Origin: Ichthyophthirius multifiliis
Lineage: Eukaryota; Ciliophora; Oligohymenophorea; Hymenostomatida
Assembly: GCF_000220395.1 (NCBI RefSeq)
Contig: NW_004086020.1
Coordinates: 1-32,750, forward strand
DNA length: 32,750 bases
Reading direction: 5' to 3'
A program made the position numbers and the translations under genes. Positions 12,043 through 23,660 of the stretch are shown piece by piece. Below the pieces are notes generated by a model. The model made no database searches and was not told where the DNA came from. It saw only the letters and a program-made list of their open reading frames with translations. Position 1 is the first letter of the stretch. Each line of letters starts with the position of its first letter.

Positions 12043-12324
12043 TTTTTTTTTATGTATTTTATTTGAATAATTTAAATAATTCAAAAAAAAAAAAAAAAAA
12101 AAAAATTTTTTTTTTATTTTAATATTAAAAAAAAAAAAAAAAAACCATTAAAATAAAATAAAATATATAATTTTTTCATTTAAAAGTTATTTTTAAATAT
12201 AAAATTTTATATAAAAACTACTACAATTATACATTTTTTTAAATTTATAAATCAGTATTATTTATATATTTATATATATATATATATATTATTTTATTTA
12301 CTTCAAATTAAAAAAATAAGATTA
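12043..12324. promoter_or_regulatory. divergent promoter region with poly(dA:dT) tracts
   Basis: The 282 nt between the start of the minus-strand TPR gene and the plus-strand DRC12-like gene must hold both promoters. It contains A23 followed directly by T10 (12083-12115), an A18 run (12127-12144) and a short (TA)n tract near 12270-12290. Long A/T homopolymers exclude nucleosomes in other eukaryotes; a promoter role here is inferred from position only. Confidence 0.4.
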
Positions 12325-13013
12325 ATGTCCAAAAAAAATACTAAAAAAGGTTTTATAACATTAAATTAAATTTGAAGTAATTTATTTTGTTTAAAAAAAG
12401 ATCCGAAAGCTGATTAGGCATTAGATATAGAATAAGTATTAAGAAGTTAGGTAGAATCATTAATATTAAAAATAGGTTAATAAATATTAAAATAATAATA
12501 AGAAATATATTTAAAAAAAGGATATGAATAAGAACGTGCCGATCGTTCAAAAGCATCCGAAAATTAATTAAGAAAGCGAATATACGATTTAGATGGTGAG
12601 TTTGAGAATTAAAAAAAAGATTTAGATTAAATAGCGTATATATTTATTTATATATAAAATGACAGTTGTTTTTTTTTATTTATTTAATAATAAAACAAAA
12701 TTATAGTTCTGATATGAATAGATAATATAAATAAATGTAAAATGAATTATTAGATTAAGTTAATGAATTAACGAAAAGTGTAAATGAAAAAGAAGATGAA
12801 ATAAGTATTTTATTAAATCTATTTTTATAGTTATTTCAATTTAAAAAAAAATAAGATAAAAAAAATGATTTTATTAAAACTTCACATAAAGATTATAAAG
12901 AAAAATTAGATAAAAAAGATAATGAAATATAAGAATTAAAAAAAAAAATAGAGGAAATGTCAGCTGAATTTGCTAAAATGCTAAAAGTTATAAAATAAAT
13001 AAATAAAAAAATA

Positions 13014-13064
<51 letters not shown>

Positions 13065-13175
13065 TAGGATACACTTGATAAAATGTAAGAAAGAATAGAA
13101 TTAGTTTAATGGAATCCTGATTCTGATCCTCAGAATATTAAAAGACTAAAAGATATGACAGGATAGAATCATTGA
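12325..13175 (+). CDS. DRC12/CCDC153-like coiled-coil axonemal protein
   Basis: Five exons (12325-12349, 12401-12635, 12707-12804, 12856-12986, 13068-13175) sum to exactly 199 codons including TGA at 13173. The protein (198 residues) is almost entirely coiled coil. Diagnostic stretches are DQALDIEQVLRSQVESLILK near the N-terminus, SDMNRQYKQMQNELLDQVNE after intron 2, KKKIEEMSAEFAKMLK, and DTLDKMQERIELVQWNPDSD near the end. This order resembles CCDC153/DRC12, a subunit of the nexin-dynein regulatory complex that links axonemal doublets. The start is supported because the first exon (MSKKNTKK) splices in phase with DPKADQ. Introns are 51, 71, 51 and 81 nt; the last is mostly (TA)n, and the 51-nt intron at 12805-12855 has no in-frame TGA. 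Assignment is from motif memory. Confidence 0.6.
13018..13061. repeat. (TA)n microsatellite in last DRC12-like intron
   Basis: Uninterrupted TA tract directly before the TTTTTAG acceptor of intron 12987-13067. Confidence 0.9.
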
Positions 13176-13325
13176 TTTTTTTATTTTATTTTTAATCAAT
13201 TATTTTTTTTTTTTAATTAAAAATAATTTATTATTAAGCTTTTTATTTATTATATAAATTAATATTTTCTTAAAATTTTTTTTATATAATTATAATTTTA
13301 TAAATATAATAAATTAAAAGAAAAA

Positions 13326-13866
13326 ATGAATTAATAAAATGAATTAATTTTTTGTATATATTATAAAATAAAATATTTTTAATATATATAAGTATTTTTT
13401 TTAATAAAAAATTTAAAAGACCCAAGTTTTTGTTAAATATTATCTTTTGTTGGAACATTAGTTTTAGTAAAAATAAATCAATAATATAGTTATTTTATTA
13501 ATTATAGATAACATTTGGATTTTTAGTAAGAAGTGAAACTCCTTATTTAGATTGGTAAATAAAAGATCACAGGAAAAGTTCAAATTCACTTTTTATAACA
13601 GCAGGAGTATTAATAAACAAAAAAATTATTTATATTTAATTTTAAAATAATTATAACACGAAAAAAAAAAAGATTTATTTTTTTTATTTTTGATTTCAGT
13701 ATTTTATTAAAGATATTAAATTCAAAGATAATAATCAGAATCTTAAAAATAAAAGAAAAACGGATATTCAATCCATTAAGATAATATAATCGAAAATATC
13801 GATGAAAATGATAATATAATAATAAACGAATAAATTTAATTAAATCATAATAATTCAATTAATTGA
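13326..13866 (+). CDS. small membrane protein, possibly RNASEK / V-ATPase f-subunit-like
   Basis: Tentative small gene. Exon 1 (13326-13466) ends with a hydrophobic helix, PSFCQILSFVGTLVL, spliced across a 41-nt intron to ITFGFLVRSETPYLDWQIKD and HRKSSNSLFITAG (13508-13606). The order 'C..LS..G...L..fG' then a polar loop then 'F.tAG' recalls ribonuclease kappa / the V-ATPase f subunit, a two-helix protein, but the expected second helix is not found. The region after the 93-nt intron (13607-13699) shows acidic coding text (NIIENIDEND) ending at TGA 13864, in a frame that does not follow directly by phase. The 3' structure is therefore unresolved, and the family name is a weak suggestion. Confidence 0.35.
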
Positions 13867-13921
13867 TATAAAAAGCATTTAGTATATGAAAAAATATATA
13901 AATAAATATCAAAATATATAA

Positions 13922-13972
<51 letters not shown>

Positions 13973-14203
13973 ATATAAATTTTAATTTTTTTGCTTTTTT
14001 TTTATATAAGTACAATTTTTTGCAATATTTTTTAAAATAAAAATATTTATTAATTAATTATTTATATTTTATTAATAATTTTTTTAAATAATTAATAAAA
14101 ATAAAATTAAGTATAAAAGTTTAATAAAAATTTTAAAAATACTTATATATTAAAATAAAGAAAATTAAAAAAAAGACATATTTTTAAATTAAAAAATTAT
14201 AAT
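13867..14203. other. intergenic with (TA)n tract
   Basis: This is the spacer between two plus-strand genes. It contains a (TA)n block at 13928-13965 and otherwise only mixed A/T homopolymers. I see no gene or recognisable site in it. Confidence 0.6.
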
Positions 14204-15854
14204 ATGTAAAAATAATAAGGTATATAATAAATTATAAAGCATTTTAGGCGTACAAGTATATTTAATTAACATTAAAACGCAAACAACTCTTAAGTTAAAT
14301 ATAATTCATATGCAAAAAAAGCATAAAGTGTGCATTAATAAATTGCAAATTATTTTTCTAATAATACATCTGAAATTAGCAATAATAATTTTAATTAAGA
14401 AATAACAAATAAAAAATTAAACTTTAAAGGATATGCTGAATTAGAAAATCTATAAAAATAAATAAATGATATAAAAAATGATATAAAAAAATCTTATATT
14501 AATATAAATAATTTATTATTAAATTATGTAATAATATATTTATATATATAAATATTTTTAATTCTTATTATTAAATAAAAATATATATATATAATTAAAT
14601 TATATATTTATATTTATTAACATATATATAAACATATAATTACATATATTATAATTTATATTTAAAGGGCTCTGAAGAATTAAATCAAAAACTAAAAAAC
14701 TAATGGGATATAGATATAGAGAATAAAGAAATAAAAGATATAATTTTATTATTTGAAGTTCTTATAAATTCTATATTAAATATAATGAAAAATTAAGAAA
14801 GCTAATATTATGAAAAGAAATAATTATAATTAAATGACAATATATTTGATTAAGATTATCTATATTTATTATAAAAAAATGAAGCAGAATTACGATAAAT
14901 TAATAGAGTTATAAATAAAAAATATAAATAATAATAATAATATAATTATATATATATTGATATTTATATTTATATATATTCTTATTTATTTATATATGTG
15001 ACATTTCATACAGGAAAATCAATAATTTTTAATTACAATAGAATTATATTCATAAAAACTATAAAATAGTGAAAAATAATCTTAATTATTAGCTTAATAA
15101 TCATTTAATGAAATGAGTGTAATTTTTTTATTTTTTTAATAATATTTATTATATATATATAAATATTAAAGAATATAAAAAATGAATTTTAATTTGCTTT
15201 AAATGATTTAAAATAAAGAGAGCTAGATATATAATTATTAAAATAACAATTAAAACGAAAAGATGAATAAATAGCTCTTGATTCTGAAAAATTATTATCT
15301 GTATATGTACTAGAGAATAAAATATAAGCTTTAGGGTGCAAAAACACTAAAGAAATTGATAAAATAATATTCGATTTTTAATAAAAGTTGAAAGAAATAG
15401 ATATTGCCGGTCGTGAAGCTATCAGAAAGGAAAGATAATTTAACTAAAATAAAGTTTATGAGTTTAAAAATAAGCTTAACTTTTAAATTATAGAAAACAG
15501 GAAATTATAAAATTAAAATAAATTAAAACAATAATAATTAATAAACATGATTTAATAAAAAGAATTTATTTTATAAAAAAGAGTATAAGAGCTTCAGAAT
15601 AGTGAAGAAAAACTAGCTTTAAGAAATCATGAATTATATATATTAAATAATAAAAAGGAAAAGTAAATAAAAAGATATACAAATATACAAATATATAAAT
15701 TTTTATTTAAAATAAAATAATATTTTCAATTAAAAAATATTAATATTTTTATTTATTTTATATCTTTATATATAAATATAGTTTTGGTTTTTAATAATAA
15801 ACAAGAGAAAATTCTGATATATCAAAATATAGATAAAAACAATCAATAAAATGA
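14204..15854 (+). CDS. unassigned coiled-coil protein (410 aa)
   Basis: Five exons (14204-14527, 14668-14907, 15014-15118, 15172-15662, 15782-15854) join in phase to 411 codons ending at TGA 15852. The N-terminal ~75 residues are basic and Asn/Gln-rich. From about residue 110 onward the protein is a long, highly charged coiled coil: for example KRKDEQIALDSEKLLSVYVL, then EIDIAGREAIRKERQFNQNK, then KRVQELQNSEEKLALRNHEL. It has no enzymatic or metal-binding motif. Coiled coils of this type are common among basal-body and axonemal proteins in ciliates, and the neighbourhood includes a DRC12-like gene, but that is only suggestive. Three of the four introns contain (TA) runs or long A/T blocks; the shortest is 53 nt. 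The ATG at 14204 is the first of the open frame and follows an A-rich leader. Confidence 0.65.
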
Positions 15855-16058
15855 TAAATTAAAAAATATAAATATACTATAACTATAAAATATATATAAA
15901 ATATTATATTATTTGTGTATTTTATATATCTATTTTATTTAATATATATATATATATTTATAATATATATTACAAATATTATTATTTTATCATTTTAATA
16001 ATTAATATAAAAAAAAATTTAAAATTATAGAGTTAAATTAAAATAAATTAAAAAAAAT

Positions 16059-17518
16059 ATGAAAAAAATAAACATGAAATATTTTTCATAATACCTTATA
16101 ATAAGCTTAGTAGCATTTACTTAAGGAATATAAAATTTATCTGATTTAGCTATATATTATTTATATAAGAATGATTTTAATTTTTCTCCACACTAATTAT
16201 CTTTATATTAAAGCATTCTAACAATTCCCTGGATAATAAAGCCTCTATGGGGAATAATAAGTGATAATTTACCGGTATAAGGTTACAGAAGAAAATCTTA
16301 TTTACTTATATTTTCATTTTTATCATTTTTAAATTGGATATTAATAGCATAATGCGTTAGATAAGAAAAATTAATAGCATTTATGTTATTTATAATACAA
16401 ATATGTACAGCATTCAATAATGTAATAGGTGAAGCCTTACTAGTAGAAGTCACTCAATAAAAATAATAAGATTTTATTTTAACAGAATAAAAAAACAAAG
16501 TGAAGCATCTTAAAATGTTTCTCTTTTTTTCGGTATAAGATCATTAGGCGTATATAAAAAATGTTTAAATTTTAAAAATATATATATATATATATAAATA
16601 TATATATAAATAAATATATAAATATATATATACATATATATTTATATATTTATATATTTATATTTATAGACATTAATATCAGCTTATTTTAGTGGTTTCT
16701 TATTATAAATATTTTTACCCTTTACTGTATTTGCTATAACAAGTATCTTTCCTTTATTTTTATTTATAGGTAGTTTATTTCTTAAAGAAAAAAGTTATTA
16801 AAATTAATAGACTTTTTAAAAAGAATAATTATTTTAATTTTTTAGATTTCTTAAAAAGCCTTTTATTATCAAACCTTTGATTTTTATTTTAATTTTTATG
16901 ATTCCACCTTCTAGTGGTACAACAATGTTTTATTATTATACAAATTACTTAAATTTTTCCCCAGAATTTATGGGTTAATTGCAATTTTTATCTTCTTTAG
17001 GTATTTTCTTGGCAATAATAATATACAATATATTTTTAAAAAATATTTAGTTTAAAAAAATTTTTATATCGTCATCTTTAATATGTATTTTAGCATATTT
17101 ATCTTAATTATTACTTGTTTCAAGATACAATTTGAAATTGGGTATTCCTGATAAAGTTTTCTGTCTTTTTGATACTGCCTTTATTAAAATGTTAAGTGAA
17201 ATAAATATAATGCCAATATTAGTACTTGCCTGTAGATTGTGCCCTAAAAATATAGAAGGAACTATGTATGCAACGATTATGAGTACCATTAATTTTGGAG
17301 GAGCGCTTTCTTTATAATTAGGAGCTTTAATAACATACCTTTTAGGCATAGATGAATAACATTTTTAATTGTTGTGGGCTCTAATATTAATATCGGGATT
17401 GGCAAGTTGCGTACCATTGTTATTAATTAAATTAATTGATGTTAAAATGGAGGAAGATAGCGAGTTAACAGAAGATAAGTAGACTATAGAAATTTTTTAG
17501 GATAATTAAACTTTATGA
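16059..17518 (+). CDS. BT1-family folate/biopterin transporter
   Basis: A membrane transporter of about 446 residues with some 12 hydrophobic segments. Exons are 16059-16549 and 16670-17518 (TGA 17516), with a 120-nt (TA)n intron. Near the N-terminus the BT1 signature is clear: SDLAIYYLYKNDFNFSPHQL, then PWIIKPLWGIISDNLPVQGY followed by RRKSYL. EALLVE and, after the break, FFGIRSLG|TLISAYFSGF mark the central conserved region. The second half (FIPPSSGTTMFYYYTNYL-like text, CRLCPKNIEGTMYATIMSTI) also fits the family. BT1 proteins carry folates, pterins or S-adenosylmethionine across membranes; the substrate here cannot be told. One base is apparently missing in the A7 run 16489-16495 (an A-AAA-AAC heptamer): conserved frames before and after differ by -1. 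A second ATG at 16074 is an alternative start. Confidence 0.85.
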
Positions 17519-17576
17519 ACAAATAGTAAAACGTGAGATAGAGCCTTTATATTTATATATAATAGTTAAAAATATA

Positions 17577-17621
<45 letters not shown>

Positions 17622-17686
17622 ATTTAATCATTAATATTATCTAAAATTTAACAATATTTATTGAAAATAATATATATTACTATAAA
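17519..17686. other. intergenic, (TA)n tract
   Basis: Short spacer between the BT1 transporter and the RING-finger gene, holding a (TA)n block at 17585-17613. Nothing else is recognised. Confidence 0.6.
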
Positions 17687-18515
17687 ATGTAATAAAATCT
17701 AATTGAATAAATTAACATAAAAATTATAAAGCCAAACGATATAATCGAATATCACATTTATTCTTTCGATTTGATTTTTCATAAAAGCTAAGGATATGAG
17801 TTTCCATTATAATATATATTTGAAATAGAAGTAAATAAATTATAACTAGAAAAACTTATTTAATTTATCGGATATACTTATTAGGATGTAAAAAAGTATG
17901 TAAAGTCTGTAGGATAATTGACAGAAGATTTTTTAGAAAGATTTAAAAATGAAATCGGGTATTCTAATAAAAAAATGAACCTTTTTTTAATTACTATTAA
18001 TAATTCTTTTTTCTCCAGTTTTTTTTTGGAGTTTAATTAAAATTATAATACTTAAATTAATTGCGCAATATTAAATTTTGACTATATTTAAGCTAAAAAG
18101 TAATTTTCAAAGAATATTAATAATTAAGATTACTTTAAATAAATAGAAATATTAAAAAATGAATTATATGAAATGGATTGTCTTATTAATAAATAAGATA
18201 TATAAATTAATTATTTATAAAAAGAACATCTTTAAAATACATAAAATCATAAATAAAAAATGTAAACTCTGAGTACTTAATTAGAAAATGAAATTTAGAT
18301 AAATTAATAAATTTAATATTAAAATAAAATGTAAATATAAATTTAATGATTTTCTATATATATTAAAAAAGAATAATAGAATATAAAATTAATTTAGAAA
18401 AAGAAAAAGAAATTTTTGAAAACTAATTCGATTAATTAGTTAAATAATCAGTTTAAAAAAGGCTGATTGAATATTAATAATTTTAAAAAATTAAGTAAAA
18501 CAAAAGATATAAAAT

Positions 18516-18579
<64 letters not shown>

Positions 18580-19097
18580 TATATATATACATATTTATAA
18601 TATATATATTTTTTTAATATATAAAATTATATTAGCATAATGATGAAATGAAAAAGCTTGAAAAGAAATATAAATTCGATTTAAACTAAAGAACTTAAAT
18701 CAATTAAAACACTTCTGAAATAACTTTTTAAAACTAAGAAATAAATTAAAGTATACAAACATCAAAGCAAATGATATTAGAAATATAGTTAAAATAATAA
18801 CACTAAAAAGAATAATACCAATAATTAATAAAAGAAATTAAATAACTAGACCTATAATTATCTTATAAAACTAATACTAAAATCTAAAACGATATTTTTA
18901 ACTGTAAAATATGCAATGATTAAATCGCTTAATTAGTTTTTAGACCATGTGGACACCTTATTTATTGTTTAAACTGTTGGAATGATTATTTTACTGATGA
19001 TAGGGATCCTTTTATGAATAACATAAAATATTTTTGTTTGAAATGTTTACATTATAGGAGAGTATTATAAATATCATCTTTTACTGAGAAAACTTGA
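17687..19097 (+). CDS. coiled-coil protein with C-terminal C3HC4 RING finger (putative E3 ubiquitin ligase)
   Basis: A gene of about 410 residues. Exons are 17687-18330, 18372-~18494 and 18636-19097 (TGA 19095). The last ~60 residues form a C3HC4 RING: CKIC, then FRPCGHLIYCLNC, then CLKC with the ending HYRRVLQI, in the arrangement of BIRC/MIB/MGRN-type RINGs. This predicts E2 binding and ubiquitin-ligase activity. The middle is a long charged coiled coil (for example INLEKEKEIFENQFDQLVKQ). The N-terminal ~150 residues look globular (YHIYSFDLIFHKSQGYEFPL) but I do not recognise them. Intron 1 is 41 nt; intron 2 (about 18495-18635) is mostly (TA)n, and its phase closes only if one base is added, perhaps in the A6 run at 18485-18490, or if another donor is used. 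Confidence 0.7.
18506..18590. repeat. (TA)n microsatellite in RING-gene intron
   Basis: Two TA blocks separated by AAATAAA, within intron 2 of the RING-finger gene. Confidence 0.9.
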
Positions 19098-19164
19098 AAA
19101 TTATTTTTAATTAAAAAAAAAAAAAAAATACTATTATATATTTAAATTTTTATAAAAAAAAAAA

Positions 19165-20105
19165 ATGCTCTAAAATATATAAACAAACAAAAATCAAATC
19201 GAAAATTTTTATTTAAAAAATACATTATAAAAACCTTCTATTTAAAAGAAAATAGAATTTTCTTTATAAAATTCTACTCTTAAAAAATCCCAAAATGATA
19301 GCAATTTAGAATAAATATTAAGAAATAAATTAAATATTGCAAAAAGTCCCAAAAATAAACCCAAAAGTAAAATTTTTAATCTTTTAAATAATTAAATTTT
19401 CCCTAATAATCAAAAAAATTATTTCTTTCATTTAAAAAATTCCACTTTTGCATTAAAAATGAATTCCTTTTATGAACAAAAACTTAATTCAATAGACCTT
19501 ATTGAAACTAAAAAACTTTATTTTGATAATTCAAATGTCTCTTCTATAGAATAAAGCTTCATTAAATAGTTTTAATAATAAAGAAAAGAATCTAATGTTG
19601 TACATATATAACCATAAAAAGGAGAAACTTAACAACTTATAGCAAAAGAAGATATTACTAATATAATATAAACTGAATAGCTTTCATTTTAATATTTTTT
19701 TATAAATTTAAAAGATTAAGCGACACCTTTAAGTGTTTATTTGAATGTAGAAAATCCAAAGTTTGTAATTTTTATATCAAAAACTATTCGATTTCCTTCC
19801 AAATTATAATGCGATGAAATAGTAAAAGGAAATAATATTAGATTTGACGAAGTTGGAAAAATAATATTTTCCTATAAAAGGCTTTATATAACAATATAAA
19901 CTGAATTAGCTCAAATAATAAAAATAAATATAAAATTTGGACAAAAAGAATAATAAAAATAATAAAAAAAGGAAAAATAAATTACAAAAATAACAGAACG
20001 AAAATAGCAAAAAAGCCTCATTTCATTAATGCCCAATCATAAACTGGAAATAGAAGTTTGTAATTATATAATAACATATAAAAATAAATATTTAAATATA
20101 TATAT

Positions 20106-20136
<31 letters not shown>

Positions 20137-20806
20137 TTATAATTATTTAACATATTTATTAATTTATAATAGAAAACATTCGATAAAAAAGAAAAAATAT
20201 AAGTGTATCTTATAAAAAAAATATAATAAAATAAAATATTGAAGATATTTCTTAATTAAATATCTATAAATAAAAAGATAAATACAAATGCTTGAATGAT
20301 AAAATTAAAGAAATTTAATAAAAAAAATAAGTATTAGATGAATAATTGTACTATAAAAAGGATTTTTTGAATAGAAGAAAAAATATTTAATAACAATTGA
20401 ATAATAATAAACATATAATTAATAAATAAAAATATTTCATTAAAAAGTTACAAAAATAATGGTTTTTAATAATTAATTTCGTTTAAGTAATAAAAAAAAT
20501 TATTTAAAATACAAATCAAATGATAAATTCGATAAAAAGTATAAGAAAAATATCGAATTATGTCAAAAATAGCATTTAAATACTAATAAAAAATTAAAAA
20601 AAACAAAATTCAATATATGATAACAAATATACTGAAATTTAAGTTTATTAAACATTACATTTTTATACAAAAAATATATAAAAAATCTCAATAAAAAATG
20701 CCTAATTTATTCTTATCGATATTTTTAAAAAAAGAATAGAAAACTGGCGATTTAAATGTGCTTTAAATGAATACATAAATACAAGTAAAATATAAATATA
20801 TATATA

Positions 20807-20871
<65 letters not shown>

Positions 20872-21612
20872 TTTTATATATATATTTTTAATTTTATATA
20901 TATAATAATATATAAACATATATAATTCGAATATACAAGTTAATAAGATAATTGAAAGATATAGAGAATTTAAATAAAAAAAATAAAACTATGAAAAAAT
21001 GCTTGGGTATTTGTTCTACAAATATTTCACCAGTATTGTCGAGAACTATACTAAAGATGATTCTGTTGAATTTTTCAGCTAAATTTAAAATGCAAAAAGA
21101 ATAGAAAAATTAAGAAACGAGAAAACTAAGAATAAATTCTTAAGTTTTTTTATGGAAAACAGAAGAAAAGAATTTTAATCTGATTTACTTAATTATTTTT
21201 CAATAACATAAAAAATCAAAGTATTATTTAATTTTAAATTATTAAAATAACTAAAAATAAATAGAATAAAACAAATATAAATTTTTTATAAAAACTAACT
21301 TAAAATTTAGAAAAATCACAACTAAATTTTTCAAATGAAACATTTAATAATCTAGATGAAATTGAGGAAAAAAAAATCGATTCTTATTTGTTTACTGGAT
21401 AATTTGATAAAAGAGGAATTTCAACTTCAAATATAAATCCTCCTAGGTATTTTATAGTACCTAATTTCGATATACTCAAATAATCTATTTACGAGACTTT
21501 AAAAATGATTAAAAATTAAATATAAGTTTAAATTTTATTAGAACAAAAATAAGCTTAAAATTTAACAGAACAAACATTCATTAAAAAATTGCTTTTACTT
21601 GAGGATAATTGA
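19165..21612 (+). CDS. unassigned 711-residue protein with N-terminal disordered, beta-rich and C-terminal helical regions
   Basis: Four exons (19165-20059, 20173-20784, 20940-21220, 21265-21612) give exactly 712 codons with TGA at 21610. The N-terminal ~150 residues are Ser/Asn/Lys-rich and probably disordered. A strand-rich block follows (SVYLNVENPKFVIFISKTIR, then RFDEVGKIIFSYKRLYITIQ) that could be a beta-sandwich. The second half is helical and strongly basic, with widely spaced Trp (LQKQWFLIINFVQVIKKIIQ; RIENWRFKCALNEYI) and FMENRRKEFQSDLLNYF near the C-terminus. I do not recognise the family. The two long introns (113 and 155 nt) carry (TA)n; the third is 44 nt. It starts only 68 nt after the preceding stop codon and ends 200 nt from the convergent surface-protein gene. 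Confidence 0.65.
20797..20882. repeat. (TA)n microsatellite in intron of the 711-residue gene
   Basis: A TA tract with a few TAAA interruptions inside the 155-nt intron 20785-20939. Confidence 0.9.
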
Positions 21613-21813
21613 AGTTCATTTTTATAAACGAAAAATTAAAAAAAATGAGAAAAAAATTAATTAGAATTAATAAAATAAATATGAATTTATATATATATAT
21701 ATAAATATTTTATAATATTTAGAAAAGTAATATTTATAAAAAAGTACAATCTAAATTTTATATTTTTAAATATAATTTTATTATTTATATTTTCCATTTT
21801 ACATATTCAATTT
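21613..21813. other. convergent intergenic spacer
   Basis: About 200 nt between two convergent stop codons. It is AT-rich with a small (TA)n block near 21690; no terminator-like structure stands out. Confidence 0.5.
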
Positions 21814-22479
21814 TCATGAATACTCTAATAATTATTTTAAAAATTTAAATTAGAAAATGACCTTTTAATATTAAAAATAATAATAATAATAATAATATAA
21901 TTTTGAAAAAAAACTAAAATAAAGTTCATACATGTTATCTTAATCAACTTTTTTCGAAAAAAGAAATTATGATTAAATTTAATTTCTTTAATCTGTAATT
22001 TCAATATCATTTAAATTCCTTTAAATACCGGTTAAATTTATTTGATTATTAACTTAAGTAAAATCTTGTTAAATAAAATCATTTTAAAAGTCAAAATCTA
22101 TCTAAATTTATATGTCTTCATTAATTTAATTGTTTTGTATTTAGACATTTTTTAAAGGATCATCATCTTTTAATTTCTAAACAGTTATTTTATTAATATT
22201 ATCTTGTAATTCATGATCTATTTTCTCCTAATTTTACATATTTTAATTAAGTACAACAACAATTAGAAATTATCTCAAAATATATCCATCTTCATTAAAA
22301 ATACGAACTAAAATCTCACCAATATCCTTTCTTTAAGGCAGCCCTATAAATAATAAAACTCCATGTAATAACTCTATAGATTTAAACCATGCTGGTATTT
22401 TTTAATTATTCGAAAGTCCTATTTATTAGTAATCAGATCCTAAAAATCTGTGTATTTTATTGATAAGACTATTTGATGT

Positions 22480-22528
<49 letters not shown>

Positions 22529-23005
22529 CATTATTGTTTAGTATAAAAACGAACTTATTATATATTATTATAAGATTCATGTATACATTCACCTTTGTTT
22601 TTATTTATTATTCCTAACTATATTATATTTTTATTTTAATATTTATTATTTTATTATTTACTTTTTCAGGAGTAAATCCATAGGCTATATAAATAATTGA
22701 TTAATAAATTAAATTATAATAGATTAATTTTCTTTGATCTTAATTTAATTTAATTAAAATTTCTTATAAATTGATATTAACGACATCATGTTTTATAATA
22801 ATTTTAGGAAAAGGTTAATTAATTAAATTATTTAAATCACTTTCTATATTCACATATTCTTTATACCAATCTATTTCTTTGTATTTTACTAAAGCAGCCT
22901 ATTTTAAAAACTCTATGATTCTAAAAGTATTTTTATCAAGTAATAAAAAATGCATTGTAATAGCTCCTTCATTAAAATATATAAATAATATATATATATA
23001 TATAA

Positions 23006-23047
<42 letters not shown>

Positions 23048-23598
23048 TTATATATATATATTTATATATATATCAATATATTTTTAACAAATAATTACCA
23101 CATAAAGAATTATATTATCTTGATTATTATTATGTCAAAGCTTTTTTTTAATCCATTTAAATATTTGGTTTTTCTTTATTGTTTTCTTCATTTAAAATAA
23201 TATTAATAAAAGCTTAATAATTTATTTATCCGTTTTCCAATATATATTAAAGTTTTTATTATACTTTATTTAAATTTTATTTATCAATAGAAGAATTAGT
23301 CAAATTCTTAACTACATTATTCATTTTCTTTTAAACCATATTATTTTTTAATAATTTACTCTATCTCATAGTCTAATGTTCAGCTAATACTTACTATTAC
23401 TGATATTATTGTTGTTTTTTGTATTCTTCAATCTCTTATAATATTAATTAATCTTTAAATTTATTTTTATATAATCCCCATAATTTGTATGAATCTATTA
23501 AATGACAATCCATTAAAGTTATTTATTTATAAAATGCTTAACCTTAATTAAGAAAAAAATTTAATAAATAAATAAATATAAAATATTTAATATATAAA

Positions 23599-23660
<62 letters not shown>

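Noticed and set aside
17104-17349. Overlapping standard-code ORFs on both strands with ordinary-looking protein text
   Set aside because: They are fragments and antisense shadows of the BT1 transporter exon; the plus-strand one is part of the real protein and appears isolated only because TAA/TAG were taken as stops.
21221-21264. A frameshift in the 711-residue gene near its C-terminus
   Set aside because: The frame change is fully explained by a 44-nt GTATTA...AATAG intron with matching phase.
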